Source: Coniosporium tulheliwenetii (Eukaryota > Ascomycota > Dothideomycetes). From it: a stretch of 64,000 nt of DNA. The translations under genes were made by a program, and so were the position numbers. How positions within the stretch are numbered: the first letter of the stretch is position 1; the number at the start of each line of letters is the position of its first letter. Below the pieces are notes generated by a model. The model saw only the letters and a list, made by a program, of their open reading frames with translations, was not told the origin of the DNA and did no database searches. The DNA lies in contig JAPDRP010000017.1 in the NCBI GenBank assembly GCA_030247845.1, positions 682,001 to 746,000 on the forward strand. Reading direction: 5' to 3'. Positions 21,115-33,545 of the stretch are shown here, one piece after another.

Positions 21115-23213
21115 CTACCAACAACGCGTAACATCAGGGTTGCAATAGTTCTCCGTGATGACGGTTCCCGGCCCACGAATCGCATCCAGCGTGCTCAACT
21201 GGACCCTTCCATTCCCACAATCCGGCGTGGTAATCGTCCTGTTCCCGACCTCAAAGGTGTAGTTCGCCGGGTTCTGCTGCACATACGCATAGCTAACCAC
21301 CGTGTTCGGCGGCGCCTCGACGATGGCCTCCCAGATGGGATAGCGGGGCGGCGTCATCGGCTCGTAGTCTGGGGCCCAGTTGCCCAGGTCGGATATGTTG
21401 CCGGAGACATAGATGTTTGTGCCAAAGGTAGTGGTGGCGTTGACGCGGAACGTGATTTGTACGACGCAAGACATGTCGACTGGAGGCGCACCGGCCTCGA
21501 TGGCGGGAGCATAGTTCTGAGGACCTGCGCCTGCGGTGTTACATGACGACGGCAAGGGAGCTGCATCCCTCAAGCCCCAGGACGCTGGATACTGGCCGTT
21601 GCGTCGTTGTGTCATTGTGACAAAGGCGGCGAGAGACCAGGTGAGATCATATGCGGACAGCATCTCGCCGGTGGTTCTGTTGAACTGCTCGGAATAAGAG
21701 CCGTTGGCTGGAGTGTATTCGCGCACAACAGAAACGAAGCCGTCCGCGTAGTTTGTCATAGAGTCGAGGATATCGGTGAAAGCCGAGCCTCTTTGGTTGC
21801 CGTTGCGTCCCCTGCCGTAGCCTTTGCCAGGACCCCACCAGCTAGCCTTACCCCATGTGCGCTCACCCCAACTCGACCAACCCCAGGAGTACCTCTGCCA
21901 CCAGCCCCTCGGAGCGTGGTACGTTCCTACCGCAGCTGAAGGATAGAACTGCTGGAAGAATGGCAGGAAGTTGAGTCAATCGTGAGCTGGCCTTGGCGGC
22001 GGAACTGGGCGGCAGCATCATACAAGACTTCGGCAGCATTGAGGGTGCCGATGTACCATGGATTACCGCCGTAATAGACGTCCTCGGGATAACGACCAGT
22101 AGCGACTGCACCATTGGCAGGCCTGCCGGCGTTGATGGGATAGATCTCGCGGAAGGAATCGACGTATGCCTTGTGACTTGCAAGGATTCTGCTGCTGCAC
22201 GGTTGGTAATAAGTGTTGTCACATGGCGCGTCAATATCAAAGTTCTCAGCCGCTCCTAGGAGGTAGTTCGAGTCGATACCGGTGCGGCTAAAGCCTTCTG
22301 GAGTGTTGATGTTTGCGAGGACGTGCTGTCCGGTTTCGTTCCAGAAGTTGTTCGCCAGGAAACACGCCACCTGTGGAGCTTGCGACTCGCATTGGGGACA
22401 CGTGTAGCCAAGCCTGACAGCCATGTGAGCGCCCTCAACTAATGAATGATGCATGGACTGGATGGTGAAGAAGGAGTTGCCAGCGACTTCCTCCCAGAGG
22501 TCTAGCTAGCCATTTAGCACGTGATGCCTACAGCGGTGCATGGAAGTTGCTCCTACCGTAACTGATAATGCTCCAATACTGTGAGACATAATTTAGATCG
22601 TTCTGTACAATGGGCCAGATCTCTTCTTTGGCTTGAGCCATCTGGCCGTTGTCGAGCAGATAGTCGATGTAGCCCATGAGAGTGATGGCTCGAAGGGCAG
22701 GCCCATCCGGCTGTGGTCTTCCCCATACGCCATGGAAGCGCGTAAGATTGATCTGGTATTTCGGTTCACCGAGACCTGCGGTATGTGTCAGAAACTGCGA
22801 AGCTCGACAATTACAGAAAGCTGCTTACCGGTGCCCCAAGGGTACAGATCGCCCAGAGGAGTATTGACCGTTTGCCTGATTGCTTCGGCGTAGATGTAGT
22901 CTTCAATCGTAGATTGTAGAGAGGCATTGCCGACGAAGAATTCCTCGTTAATGGCGTGAATTGTCATGGCAGAATCGCGGGTCCAAGTGTATCGATAGTC
23001 CGGGTTGACAATACCAGGGCCTGCAATAACTACACCACGCGAGGCGTTTTGTGCAGAGGCGCCATTGGGACCAATGTTCGCTAGAACTCCCGCAACTGCA
23101 ATTCTCCTCTCTTGAGCAATGAATTCATCCAAGCTAAGAGTAGCTTGCCGCTGCTCGATGACAGGGCCAGCGAGGGCAGAGGCTGCGAACAGCAGTGCAA
23201 GTGGTGCGTGCAT
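21115..23213 (-). CDS. Secreted glucoamylase (GH15 + CBM20), frameshift
   Basis: Exons 23213-22829, 22775-22557 and 22501-21115 (introns 53 and 55 nt). The signal peptide is MHAPLALLFAASALAGPV. GH15 landmarks are RYTWTRDSAMTIHAINEEFF, LYPWGTGLGEPKYQINLTRF, GVWGRPQPDGPALRAITLMG, the general-acid loop DLWEEVAGNSFFTIQSMHHS, PWYIGTLNAAEVLYDAAAQF and SEQFNRTTGEMLSAYDLTWS with the general-base Glu. The enzyme releases glucose from non-reducing ends of starch, outside the cell. The C-terminus is a starch-binding CBM20 (FGTNIYVSGNISDLGNWAPD). The frame shifts near 21973-21977 (QLTID to NFLPFFQQFYPSAAVGTY); one missing base explains it. Between VGTY and FTDILDS there is a Trp/Gly-rich stretch of about 45 residues, where family members usually have about 15. 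Confidence 0.9.
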
Positions 23214-25170
23214 AGTGAAGAAGAAGAGGAACTGCTCCGGCTGGGACAGAAACGAAGTAGGGAAGGATGGCACAATAAGTATCTACAGGTAGCTGCTAAC
23301 AGAAAGCCACTTACCGACAGTCACGATCAATGCAACTGCGGCAGGATTTTTGACACACTACTGCACGAACCATTGACGGGTTCACCGCACCGCCTGCTAG
23401 AGACCCAGAGGAGTGAGAAGACAGCGGACCTCGAGGTCAATGGCGGGGTCCAGGACAGTTCTCATATCAAGCTCCAACTCGTGTAGTTCCCTTCTCTAGA
23501 TATACAAACAACGCTCGCGCACCCCATCTTCCTCATTCTGTACCACAATGATACTGTAAGGAAAGAGCCATGGATGAGGAGGTGGGGCTGCGAGTTGGTC
23601 ACACAACCTACACGCGTGGGAGCGCGGATCGGACCTTGATTTCTGTAGCACTATCTGGGGTCTGCTGGCATCGAAGGTGAGCTTCTGTCACTAGCGCAGG
23701 AACAACTCCATGGACTTCGAGCAGCGGTGGCGTCTGGCGGGATGAGATGCATGGATGCTCACCCCGCAAAGCGGCACGGAGAACTTTTTAGAAGCCACAA
23801 TGAGGGGGAAAACGCGCGCCCCATGCAACCGTCCCGTTCGATCTGCATCCCGGCGGATGGACGTGCTAAAAAAGGCCAGAAAGGTTGCTCCAGAGCTGCT
23901 GATTTGCGAGAACGGTTTGGAACTTGCAAGCTTGAGGTTCCATTGGGTTGCGGTGGGGTGCCGCGTGGTTTAGCGTACGGACGGGCAGGAAAAGCTCAAA
24001 TAGGGCCGACATCCCTCCAATTGCATCTTCGTGCTTCTGCTATCATCGAGACCAAGAGCGTGGCCTCGAAAGAGGAGCGGCCGTCCATGCCACAAAGGGT
24101 CAGGATGTTGATGTTTTGCTCTCAAGAACTCCCGACCAAAGGCTACCTTAAAAGCCGGTTGCCGCATAAAAAGCTACTCATAGCCCTAGAGATGGACAGC
24201 CCTCAAGCACAGTCCACAGCTAAAGGACACCTTAGGTGATCGATGCATTAAAGAGGTAAACTGCTGAGCACCCTTTACTCTCTATCGCAAGGAACTGGTC
24301 TAGCTGCTCTACGATTGACAAGATCATAAGCCCAGCTCGATCGTGAATGTGGTGTTGAATAAGCTGGAGCGAAGATGCCGCAACGGACTTTTTGAATGAC
24401 CCTTGGGCCATTCCCTGTGCCGCGGTATCTTTTCACGTGACGGCGCGTCGGCGCGTTGGCGCAATATCGACGGGCCGACTTCAGGTTGTCGACATGTCCA
24501 AAATGCAGCCGAAGAAGCGATCCTGTTCACGTGTGCTGCCCTACGGCGCTACTTTGCACCATCTCAACTAACTTCAAGCCACCGCAACCACCTCCGCCAT
24601 CAAGCACTGGATCGTGAGCCGACATGCTCGAAAAGCTCAGTCCGCAGAGGGGACCGCCATCGCGCTGTCGGCGCGAGCATCCTGTAAACCACCACGAGGA
24701 AGAATTGCTGATTCTGAGATGGCTAAAAAACACAACAAGAGCTTCCTAAGAAGGCCGCCGGGCCCCGATCGACCGAGCAACGTTCAATTGGCCTTCTTGG
24801 GTCTGCACTTCTCTGTTGTTCCTGCGCTCAGCCTCGTATCTCAGGCGAAGGGGGTGCATCTCGACCGGCGGTAGGGCTGAAACTTTCTTCAGCCCTCTCA
24901 CCGATCTCAATCTCCTCACAACCTGTGTCCAATCCCCTTCAATGTCACCGACGCTCGCTCAGCGATTGAGTTTATCCCAAGCCCTGGGCTTGACATGGCG
25001 TTGCCCAAACCGGGTTACAATATTGACTCTCCACATTGGCTTGATAAGAGGTTACCTCGGTCAGGTGCTGTTTCTTTGGTGTCTTAAGTCTTCCTCTTAA
25101 ACGTTTCCAAGCAGATGAAGATAGCAGTCAGTTCCTGCAAAACAGTCCAAAACATCCATCTCAAATTATC
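23214..25170. other. Long intergenic region upstream of glucoamylase
   Basis: About 2 kb between divergent secreted-protein genes. Open frames of 60-170 codons occur on both strands but lack recognisable domains, signal peptides with splice support, or homologous blocks. It should contain the glucoamylase promoter. Confidence 0.5.
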
Positions 25171-26078
25171 ATGGCTCTTCTTCTCGCGCTTGTTCTGAGT
25201 CCCTTTGTCTCCTCAATATCCGCTATACCGACATGCAATGCCGACCACGTTTACAGAGCCATAGTGCGTTATTCAACAGAAGCGACACTTTTTTGCTCCG
25301 AGTTCCTAGCCCAGACAAGCTGTTCAGGAACCTTGGATCCCGTAGTTACCATTCCGACCACGATAACGGTCACCAACTCAAGATCGACTGACCCCGATCC
25401 GTCTTCCTCATTTCCTACACCTCCAGCGTGTTCATATCGACCTCCTTCGCGCCTCAACCAGCTCGCATCGCAAACCCGACAGCCTTCACGCGGCCCCTCC
25501 CCATCTACGTCCAACAATACCCTACCTCCCGCGTCAGCAGCGCCTGCTCCTGCATCGCCAGCCCCATCCCAACATACACCATAACGCGCGACTGCGACCC
25601 CCGCACGACCTCCACTACCGGCACCATCGTCACTGTCAGCACCGGTCGACCAGGCAGATCAACAATAACCTACTCCTGGACGGAAACAACCCTCGTCTAC
25701 GCCTCAACCAGGGCGCCCTTCCCGACAGCCTGTCCCGGCGCCGACGGCGTACCCTACATCGGCAGCGACGCCTCGACCTGGGACCGGAACTGCGACGCCT
25801 ATTTCGCCGCCGTCCGGATTCCGCTTCTGCGCACAACGACGGCGCGCGACTTCACGGCCTGCATCGAGGCGTGTATTGCGTACAACAAGAACCTCGGGTA
25901 CAACCAGTGCCAGGGGGTGCTGTACCTTCCGCAGTCGGGGAACCAGTGCTAGCTCGGAAACAGCGTCACGTCTGGGAGCGGGAATGGGGGGCAGGTTGCG
26001 GTGTTGAGGTTTTATGAGCCGAGTAAGCCCACGCCGAATTATTGCGCTACGGTTACGGGGGCGATTGGGGGACCTTGA
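25171..26078 (+). pseudogene. Secreted Cys-rich protein with PAN/Apple-like domain, decayed
   Basis: It starts with a signal peptide (MALLLALVLSPFVSSISAIP) followed by CNADHVYRAIVRYSTEATLF. A Thr/Ser/Pro-rich linker follows, then VSSACSCIASP and a C-terminal block DFTACIEACIAYNKNLGYNQ / CQGVLYLPQSGNQC that resembles fungal PAN/Apple-type carbohydrate- or protein-binding modules. Two lesions interrupt it. The first is a frameshift between about 25340 and 25425, linking the first 80 residues to the rest. The second is a TAG at 25950-25952 after GNQC, beyond which the frame continues LGNSVTSGSGNGGQVAVLRF to a stop at 26076-26078. W is the expected residue at the TAG; TGG to TAG is a CpA to TpA change on the opposite strand, as in RIP. 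The role is unknown. Confidence 0.65.
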
Positions 26079-26726
26079 GGGGCGGAGTGCGTCAGCCGTA
26101 AGGCAAATGTGTAGATGTCAATCTTGCAGTATCTGGTGTTCTTTGACCCGTTCTGAGTGGTAGAAATCGCAGACTTATGAGGAACATGTCCGCATCTGCC
26201 AGTTAGGAGTCAACTTGCGTGGATGTTGTAGTTGCGCGTTCGTGAAAGAATTCACACTCTAGAGATTGCGGGTTTCTGACGCGTACCTTCATCTGGACGC
26301 GGGAGGCTTTGTTCAGCTGATACCGGATCTCAGCAGCCGTTAATCGGAGACAGCAAAAGGCTCTGAAGTCCTTGTGGGCCCGGGTGCCAGTATGGCTACC
26401 TGCACTCCATTCCTGTTGAAAAGCAATAGTGCGAACGCACTATTGCCTTCGCAGTATCCAATATTTGAGATTCAATAATTCCATACCATCGGCGGCAACG
26501 TGACATACTTTACAGCTGCGTGGTTAGTGGACAAGCAGGCCGACAATCTGTTCGCTCGTAGTAACAGCCTGCGTCATTATTTAGCAGGCCTACAGCTCCA
26601 TAAACCGTGCTGCAGACTCGTCATCAAAAAAGGCTTGACAAGGGCCTCTATTGACAAATACATGCTGCAAGCAAAAGAGCGTCCACACAAGGAAGTATGC
26701 CCAGGCCAACAATCAAGCCGTCTACA
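26079..26726. other. Convergent intergenic region
   Basis: About 650 nt with no gene I can support; it separates the decayed PAN-like gene and the 3' end of the ZNFX1-like gene. Confidence 0.55.
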
Positions 26727-29700
26727 TCAATCACCCAACCTCATCGCAGCCAATTCCGCCTCCAAATCCTCTGCCCGCCGCACCCCTTCAACAGCCACGT
26801 GATTCCGACCCCCAACCTGCGCATTGCACTGCGGACACCTCGCCATCTCCATCGGCATTCCACACTCGCCCACCGTGAACGGATGACCGTTTTCGCAGGT
26901 GTACCACTTACCCGTGCCTTGCAATTCGGTCGCCATGGCGGCCAAAACAGCGCGGCGCTCCTCGCTCGTAACAACACTGGTGAATGTAGACTTGCGGAGC
27001 ATCTCCTCCACGCTCTCGATCTCTTCAAGCATGCCGCGGGTTTGACCCGGGTTCTGGGCACAGAGGGTTCGAGCGGTCTTAAGATTGGCCTCAGCTTCCT
27101 CCTTCAGCAAGACCGCGAGTTCTGTGGTAGTTGTAGAGCATTCGAGGATGGCGTACTGCGCAAAGAAGACGTGTCCCTCGACCTGTACCATTGGCTGAGT
27201 AGCGGCGAGGTTGATCAACGCGAGACAGTCTTGGCGGCTCTGAGACGAATCAAGCTGGAAAGAGCCAGCGATGGGAGACGCAGATGTTCGCTTCGATTGC
27301 CAGACGGCGACAAAATCCGACATGATGGCCAGATCGCATCGTAGCATAAGCGCGCTGGCGAGGACGAAACCTCGGGTCTGGAGAACGCTGCGGTCGAAGT
27401 TGAAGTCTTTGGTGGTGCCACGACGCCTGCGCGCATGTTGTACGATCTCCCAGACCTTCTGAAACGGCTGTTCCTCTTTCTTCACTTTGCTCAGGAATCC
27501 CGCAATGTCTCCGCGCAGTGTGCTGATGGCCTTGTACCTACTTGCGGTGTCTAGCTGCCTGATCTTGAGCAGCTGCTGAGCTCGGTTGCCCTTAGTATGA
27601 ACTGCATCCGCTGCAGAGGTCGTTTTCAATCCTTTGAAAGTTTCCATTGATTCGCTGAGCTGATGCTGCAGCTCTTGCAGAGTCTCGGCAAGCCGCACAT
27701 ACCTTCCGTTTGCCCAGAGGATGAATTTTTTGGTAGACTCATCCAGAAGGGCACGCCGAACGATGCGTCCGTAGCGGGAGAGATTCCGGAGAGATGCCCG
27801 ACATGTTGCGCAAGTTTTACTCTCGTCCATAGAAAACGGCTCGGAAGATTGTTTAGCGGAAACGATGACTCCTTCTGGCGAGAACTCGTAGTGCTTCTTC
27901 ATGTCCATGAGGCCATCCATCGACTCGATTGTTAGGAAATGGCCGCACTGCGGGAAGATACAAGGATTGTCTTCGAGATCAATCTCGCGATACGCTTCGC
28001 CCATGATGAAGTCGACTTCGGTATCTTTGACGTCGTTTGAGCCGCAGATTTGGCAGAACTCGGGTTCCGGACACTGTTCGCCGCATACCGAGGGGCCTAC
28101 AGTTGGTCAGTACATGACTAAATCATCACTCAAAGTATCTCAAACTCACATCGATGTCCGCAGCGCAGCAGCTTCTCGCAGCGCTTCGAGCAAGGGAGCC
28201 AATCGCACGGAGCGCCGCATGGCATGGAACACTGGCTGTGAGGACAAGATGAATCGCAGCGCTCCTCCGCACAAGGAGCGCAGGGCTCATGGCATCTCTT
28301 GTGGCACTTCGAGTGAGTGCACTGGTTCTCGCAGGGTGCATTGCAAGGCGGACAGGGCTCCGTGCCGTGACATGGCTTGGAGCATGCGTGACGACAGGTA
28401 TTGTGGCTTCGTCCGCAAGCTCGCTTGCAGAGGCCGTGGTCTTCGGAAAGCTTATCTCCCTGCTTCGTCCTGCATTCATGGCAGGGCTTCGTGCATGTAT
28501 GTCCACAAGGCAAGATGGTGTCGCATTGAGCGTCACACCGGAAGCTGGCGGCTGATACGTCACTGAAACATGGCAGTAACACTTCGTGACCGCAGCTCGG
28601 AACGATACGCACCACTTCCTCCTGGCACTTGACAAGTGACAGATTTCGTGACTGGAAGCATGTCAGGTGCGTCCTGCTGTGTCCGCAAGGTAACACCCGC
28701 TCCATGTCAATGATCTCAGCTGGACAGCGGGCCGGGCACTTTTCGCCGCAGTGGCGAGGACAGGCGTGGTCGCATCCGGGCAATGACCTCGGACATGGTT
28801 CTAAACATACCACGGCGTTGTGGAGGATCTCAGAGTGACATTTGTTGATACATGCGTGCCCACAACCCAGTCGGTGGACGCATTTCTGGTTGCAGCCGCC
28901 TTCGGGTGACATTTGCTGGAAGTCTTCTGCACTTTTGACGCAGATTGAGGTGTCCGGGTGCCGTGGACATTGCAGTTCCAGCTCCGTGCCAAAATTCCCA
29001 GCGTTCTTCAAGATAGTCAGGACATCCGACCACATCTGGACATAGTCTGAAGTACGGGAATTGCCAATAATATACATTCCGTGTTGAGCTCGCGATAGAG
29101 CCACGTTGATCCGGTTCGAAGTTCGAAGGAAGCCGCATTTGTTCTTGTTGTTGCTCCTCACCAAAGAGATGACCACCACCTTTGCCTCCTCTCCTTGAAA
29201 ATTGTCAATAGTAGCGACCTTGAGTGCTTTGAGTAGCGTGGTCTTGCTGACTGCCGCGTCATGTAGTTCGGGTTTCGTTACACCGGAAATCTTAGATTCG
29301 TCACCTTCCGCTGGACTCTCCAGACCTGCCTTGTGCAGTTCATCAAGATCGCGGTCATTCAGCACGAGCTCATATGAACTGCTCAAGCGCTTGCGAAGCT
29401 TCTGCAGCTGGCCCAGATATGGCGTCAGTACAGCGATATCGTTCGCTTGGTAGACACCCTGCCGGACCAGATGAGACACTAAGGATGCCGTCATTTCAAC
29501 CTCGTACTTGTTCGAGTGCGAAGTTGTCACGGCCTGTTGCTGGTCTGCATTGGCTTCCGGCTCGGAGTGATCAAACCAGAAGAGTCGTCTTCTCATGCCA
29601 GCGACCGGTGGGTATTGCGCAACTGACGGAGAGCCCAGCAGATTGGGGTACAGCGTGTCGCGAACCAGCTGAGCGATTGACGGATGCATGCGGCGTTGTG

Positions 29701-32700
29701 TCTCCAAAACGCTGAATGGGATGCGGACACTTGAAGCATCATCCGGCTGCACCAGCCTTTCGAATAGGGAGACGTCAAGAGAATATTGCCGCCTACCCGG
29801 GTTCTCCGATGACAGCTCGTAGTTCTGGACCTGAGGCCGGAGCTGTAGATGATCACCGATAAGGATGGCATGCTCTACCGAAGGTAGAAGCGCTGTCAGA
29901 ATATGGGCCTCGAGGACCTCGCCAGCTTCCTCACATAATAACGCCTTAGCGTGAACGCGTCGTAGCAGATCCAGATTCCTTGCCAGGCCAGTGGTGGTGA
30001 TGCCGATGACGTTGGCTTTTTGTAGACATCTTAGGTCAGCTTCCTGTTTGACTTGGTCATACTGTTTCTTTGCTTCTTCGAATGATGTGAGAACAGCTTG
30101 GAATTTCCTTTGCGCTTGTGCTCTGTTCATCCTCACCCAATACCGATGTAGCTTTGCGCGCTCGTTGCATGTCATAGAGTTCAGGTCAACTGATTGCAGC
30201 GCGGATATCGGGCGATCCTCACGCGCTGGCTGCGGCTCCCGATGGTCGTTGAGCCAGTCCGCGATGATCGTCTCTGATTTGTGGTGCACCGTCTCCCACC
30301 CTTCTTCGTCGACTCCAAAGAGCGCGGCGCAGTGGGTTGGATAATAGTCTTCAAGATAGACCTTGAGGCTAACCCATGAATCCGCTTTATTATGCGCCAT
30401 GAGAAGCTGCTCCATTTGCTCGAGGTCTCCTTTGAGCTTGTGGTGCAGCCCGCCCATCTGTCGCCTCTCCAATTCAGTAGGCTCAATCCGTTTGGCGACG
30501 ACGCGTAAGTTTAACGGCTGCAAGATTTCGGACTTGGATCTGGAACCGATGCGTACAATTTGTGAAACTCCGCCGTGAACAAGATGTTCCAAAAGCTGGT
30601 CCAGTGCATGGTTCGTGTAGCATACGCAGATGATAGGCCCCAAGTTAGCCTTGGCTTTGTTGTCAAGGAGGACTTTGACGAGAGCAACACCTGTGTAACT
30701 CTTACCAGTACCAGGTGGTCCTTGGATAAGAGCCAGGCTGCGTGAGAGAGACTCAACCAAGGCGACAGCCTGAGCGTCGTCGAGTGTTGAGCCGTCTTGC
30801 AGTTTCTTGATATCGAATTCGCCGCGGACCGGAAGCTGGAGGTTCTGGCCGCCCATGATGGAACGGAGTCTAAAGTGAAAACCTGGCGACGTGGCGTAGG
30901 CCGGAGGGCCCACCTCAGCGACTTCCGCTGTGTTTGGGTCGATGGGGGCAATCAAGTCCCTGAAAGGTAGATCTCCGGAAGTGGAGAGACGCTGTAAGGC
31001 TAGCAGTGTCGGTTGGAAGGATGGTAGCAAGACGCCAGGAAACTCTACTAAGGAGTCCTGCCATGGCTTGCTGGTGCTACCGACTCGAGCCAGGATGCTC
31101 TCCACGTCCTTCCCCTCAGTGCTCACCAGGCGCAGAGTAGCAAACGCAAACTCAGCATCGGAAAACAGAGTCCGCTCTTCGGCAGATTTTGGAGGGTTTG
31201 GAGGCTGTTGTCCTCTTTTAGGGTCTTTCGGCCTTGTGTCAGAGACTGAGCAGAACACAGCCGTCCCGTCTAAGTTCAGCAAGCAAAAAAGTGCATCTGC
31301 CTGCAATCGCTTGGACGACTCCCACCACTCCTCGCGCTGCTTGACCGTCATCTTCCGTAGACGGCCAGGCTGTGCGAAGCGCAGCTCGAACTCGAAGCCG
31401 CGCCATCGGTCAACTTTAATTCCATCGATCATCACCCCAGGATACGTGTATGTTCGGGCCCCTTGTTGACGCCCTCGGCCAGCAGCCGCATCCTGCCCAG
31501 GATTCTGCAGTCTGTCAAGCTCGATGCGGATTGCATCTCTCAGTTGACCGACAGTGTCTTCGCGCAAGAGGCGGAACTGCCGGTCGAACACACCTTCAGG
31601 GCCTTGTAAGTGCCACTGCGCTGGGTCGTTGACGGGCCGATACTCTTGTCTTGATGATAGGATCTCTTGAGTGGTCGGCATGATCTGAATATTGCAGATG
31701 TTCTCCGAGTCGTTGTCATGGCGAGGCCCGTCTCGGGAGAGACTCCCAGGAAGATCCTGGTGGATGATAAAGGTGGCCGGAGCCACTGCGGGCTTCGATA
31801 CAGATGTGGCCTCCGGAATAGTACTAGCCAATCCAAGACGCCTCTGTGCACGGGAAAGATATCTGCGCGCCACTGTGAGCCGAGCGGAAAGGTCGTCGTC
31901 TAGGTCTTCGAATATGGTGTCAAAGGCTCGCACGACTTCTTGAAGCTCTGTGTTCAGTAAGGCCGCTCCGTTCAGGTCCACAAGCCTAGAGAGTACCGCT
32001 ACAGTCCCCTCGAGTTGGATAGCAGCAGCAGTAGCGTTGTCATTTGATAGGGATTTGAAGTCAGTGGCTAAGGTATTAGCGGCGAGTCTGAAAATTGCGA
32101 TCGCTCGATGACCGCTCGGGCCGTAGAGAAAGTTGTGAATGATGCCAAGCGAGTGCTCAAGGACAGCGGACACCACCACGTTTTCTTGTGATAGTGTCCT
32201 GAAAAGTGGAACTAACTGGGTCTCAAAGATGACCTTCTCTTGCGGTGGAGCGATGCTTTCTGTGATTTGGTCGCTGATTTCTCTAATCCGGTGAAGGCCG
32301 CCATCTGAAGCCAACTTCTCAATAACCTCCTGCATAACACTAGACTCCTTGCCGACAAGTCGCGAGGCGTCTTGAAAGAACTTGCCGAGCTGCCTTGCAA
32401 GCGGCGCCGCAGATGTATGGATCTTCGGGACTAGGTATCGCCATTGGTTGAACTCATTCTCCGCGCTGGAGGCAGTCGTCCGGTTGCCGGAAGTATTCGT
32501 CTTACCGGTGGCAGCAGTGGGTTTCTTGCTCTCTTCGTCAATTCGTCGGCCGTCTCCGTTGCGGGACTGTTGTGAAGGCGGCTGTCCTTGAGAGCGGTGG
32601 GAGTATTTGCACTTCGCTCCGTAAGGACAATTGCCAGTGCGGGCGAAGGTGTGACATGGCTTCCTGCCTCCACATTAGACTTCTCATCGATCTAGATTAC

Positions 32701-32749
32701 AGAGTCTCAGAATGGGTACATACTTGCGGTCTTCGCGTTCTCCCGCCAT
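26727..32749 (-). CDS. ZNFX1-like SF1 helicase with CCCH, NFX1-type and RZ-type zinc fingers
   Basis: Exons 32749-32724, 32663-28150 and 28096-26727 (introns 60 and 53 nt) encode 1,969 residues. Order: a CCCH finger near residues 12-32 (C-x8-C-x5-C-x3-H in CHTFARTGNCPYGAKCKYSH); an all-helical region; an SF1 UPF1-like helicase with Walker A GPPGTGKSY near 656, CYTNHALDQLLEHLV, Walker-B-like LLCEEAGEV near 915, GDHLQLRPQV and DNFQGEEAKVVVISLVRS near 1159; NFX1-type Cys-rich repeats from about 1260 to 1505; and a C-terminal RZ finger (GTGKWYTCENGHPFTVGECG). Animal ZNFX1 and related fungal helicases act in RNA silencing or RNA surveillance; here only the architecture is seen. Walker B reads CEEAG where DEAG is usual. 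The frame is intact throughout. Confidence 0.93.
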
Positions 32750-33545
32750 GTCGTCTCAAAATCAGCTGCGAACAGTGGTTGGAGGACAAAAGTCCAATAC
32801 AGAAATGAAGGCCAGCAGAGGCACTGTGCAGCAGAGGCTCGGAGACACTTTTGATTTGAAACGGTTGCAAGCCAGATCGCGGAGTCGCTGAACGTGCGGA
32901 TGAGTGAGTGAGAGGAAGCGCGCGAGGTGTAACGGGATGATGAAGCGCGATATCTCTCAGTCAAAGCTGTCAGGACGAAGTACTATCCGGTCTCAACAGT
33001 AGCCCTCTAGAACAGCTTGTGAAGCTGGTGAAGAGTGCATAGGATGCAGTGAGTGAGAGAATAGTTGATTGAAGAAGTTGAAGTACAATTTCAAGACGTT
33101 GACATGACGAAAGTGCGTTTGCTACGTGTGGCTTCACGACGGCGCTGCACGGTCAATGACGTGAATCACTTCGCTGAAAAGCGGAAATTAAGGATCTTGC
33201 TTTCAAGTTGAAGAAAGAGACGAAGAGCCTCATTCAGTGAGATTCGCACGTTCGTTCACGATCGTGCGTCTTCTGCAGGTGCGGGTTGTGGCATATCTCG
33301 TTGTTCACGTAAGCGTATCTGCATTCTCTCCGGTTCCTCCTAGTGCTAGGTGTACGAAGGTGGTTCAGAGGTCAAGAGCGGAACACCCCAATTGCTCAGT
33401 ACGCGCTAGTAGATGCTCCCATCCATCAGGCCTCGGGACTGCAGTCTGGCTTACCCATTCCTTCTTATGAGCTGCTTTTGATCTAGATTAAACACCGTCG
33501 GCTGCCATACCAGATCACTCAGAAACGCAAAGAAGATCAAGCACA
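32750..33545. other. Intergenic region upstream of ZNFX1-like gene
   Basis: About 800 nt. It should hold the ZNFX1-like promoter and the 3' UTR of the capping-protein gene. No coding sequence was recognised. Confidence 0.5.

Noticed and set aside
23727..24239. 170-codon plus-strand frame upstream of the PAN-like gene
   Set aside because: Low-information sequence with overlapping frames in all registers; no family features.
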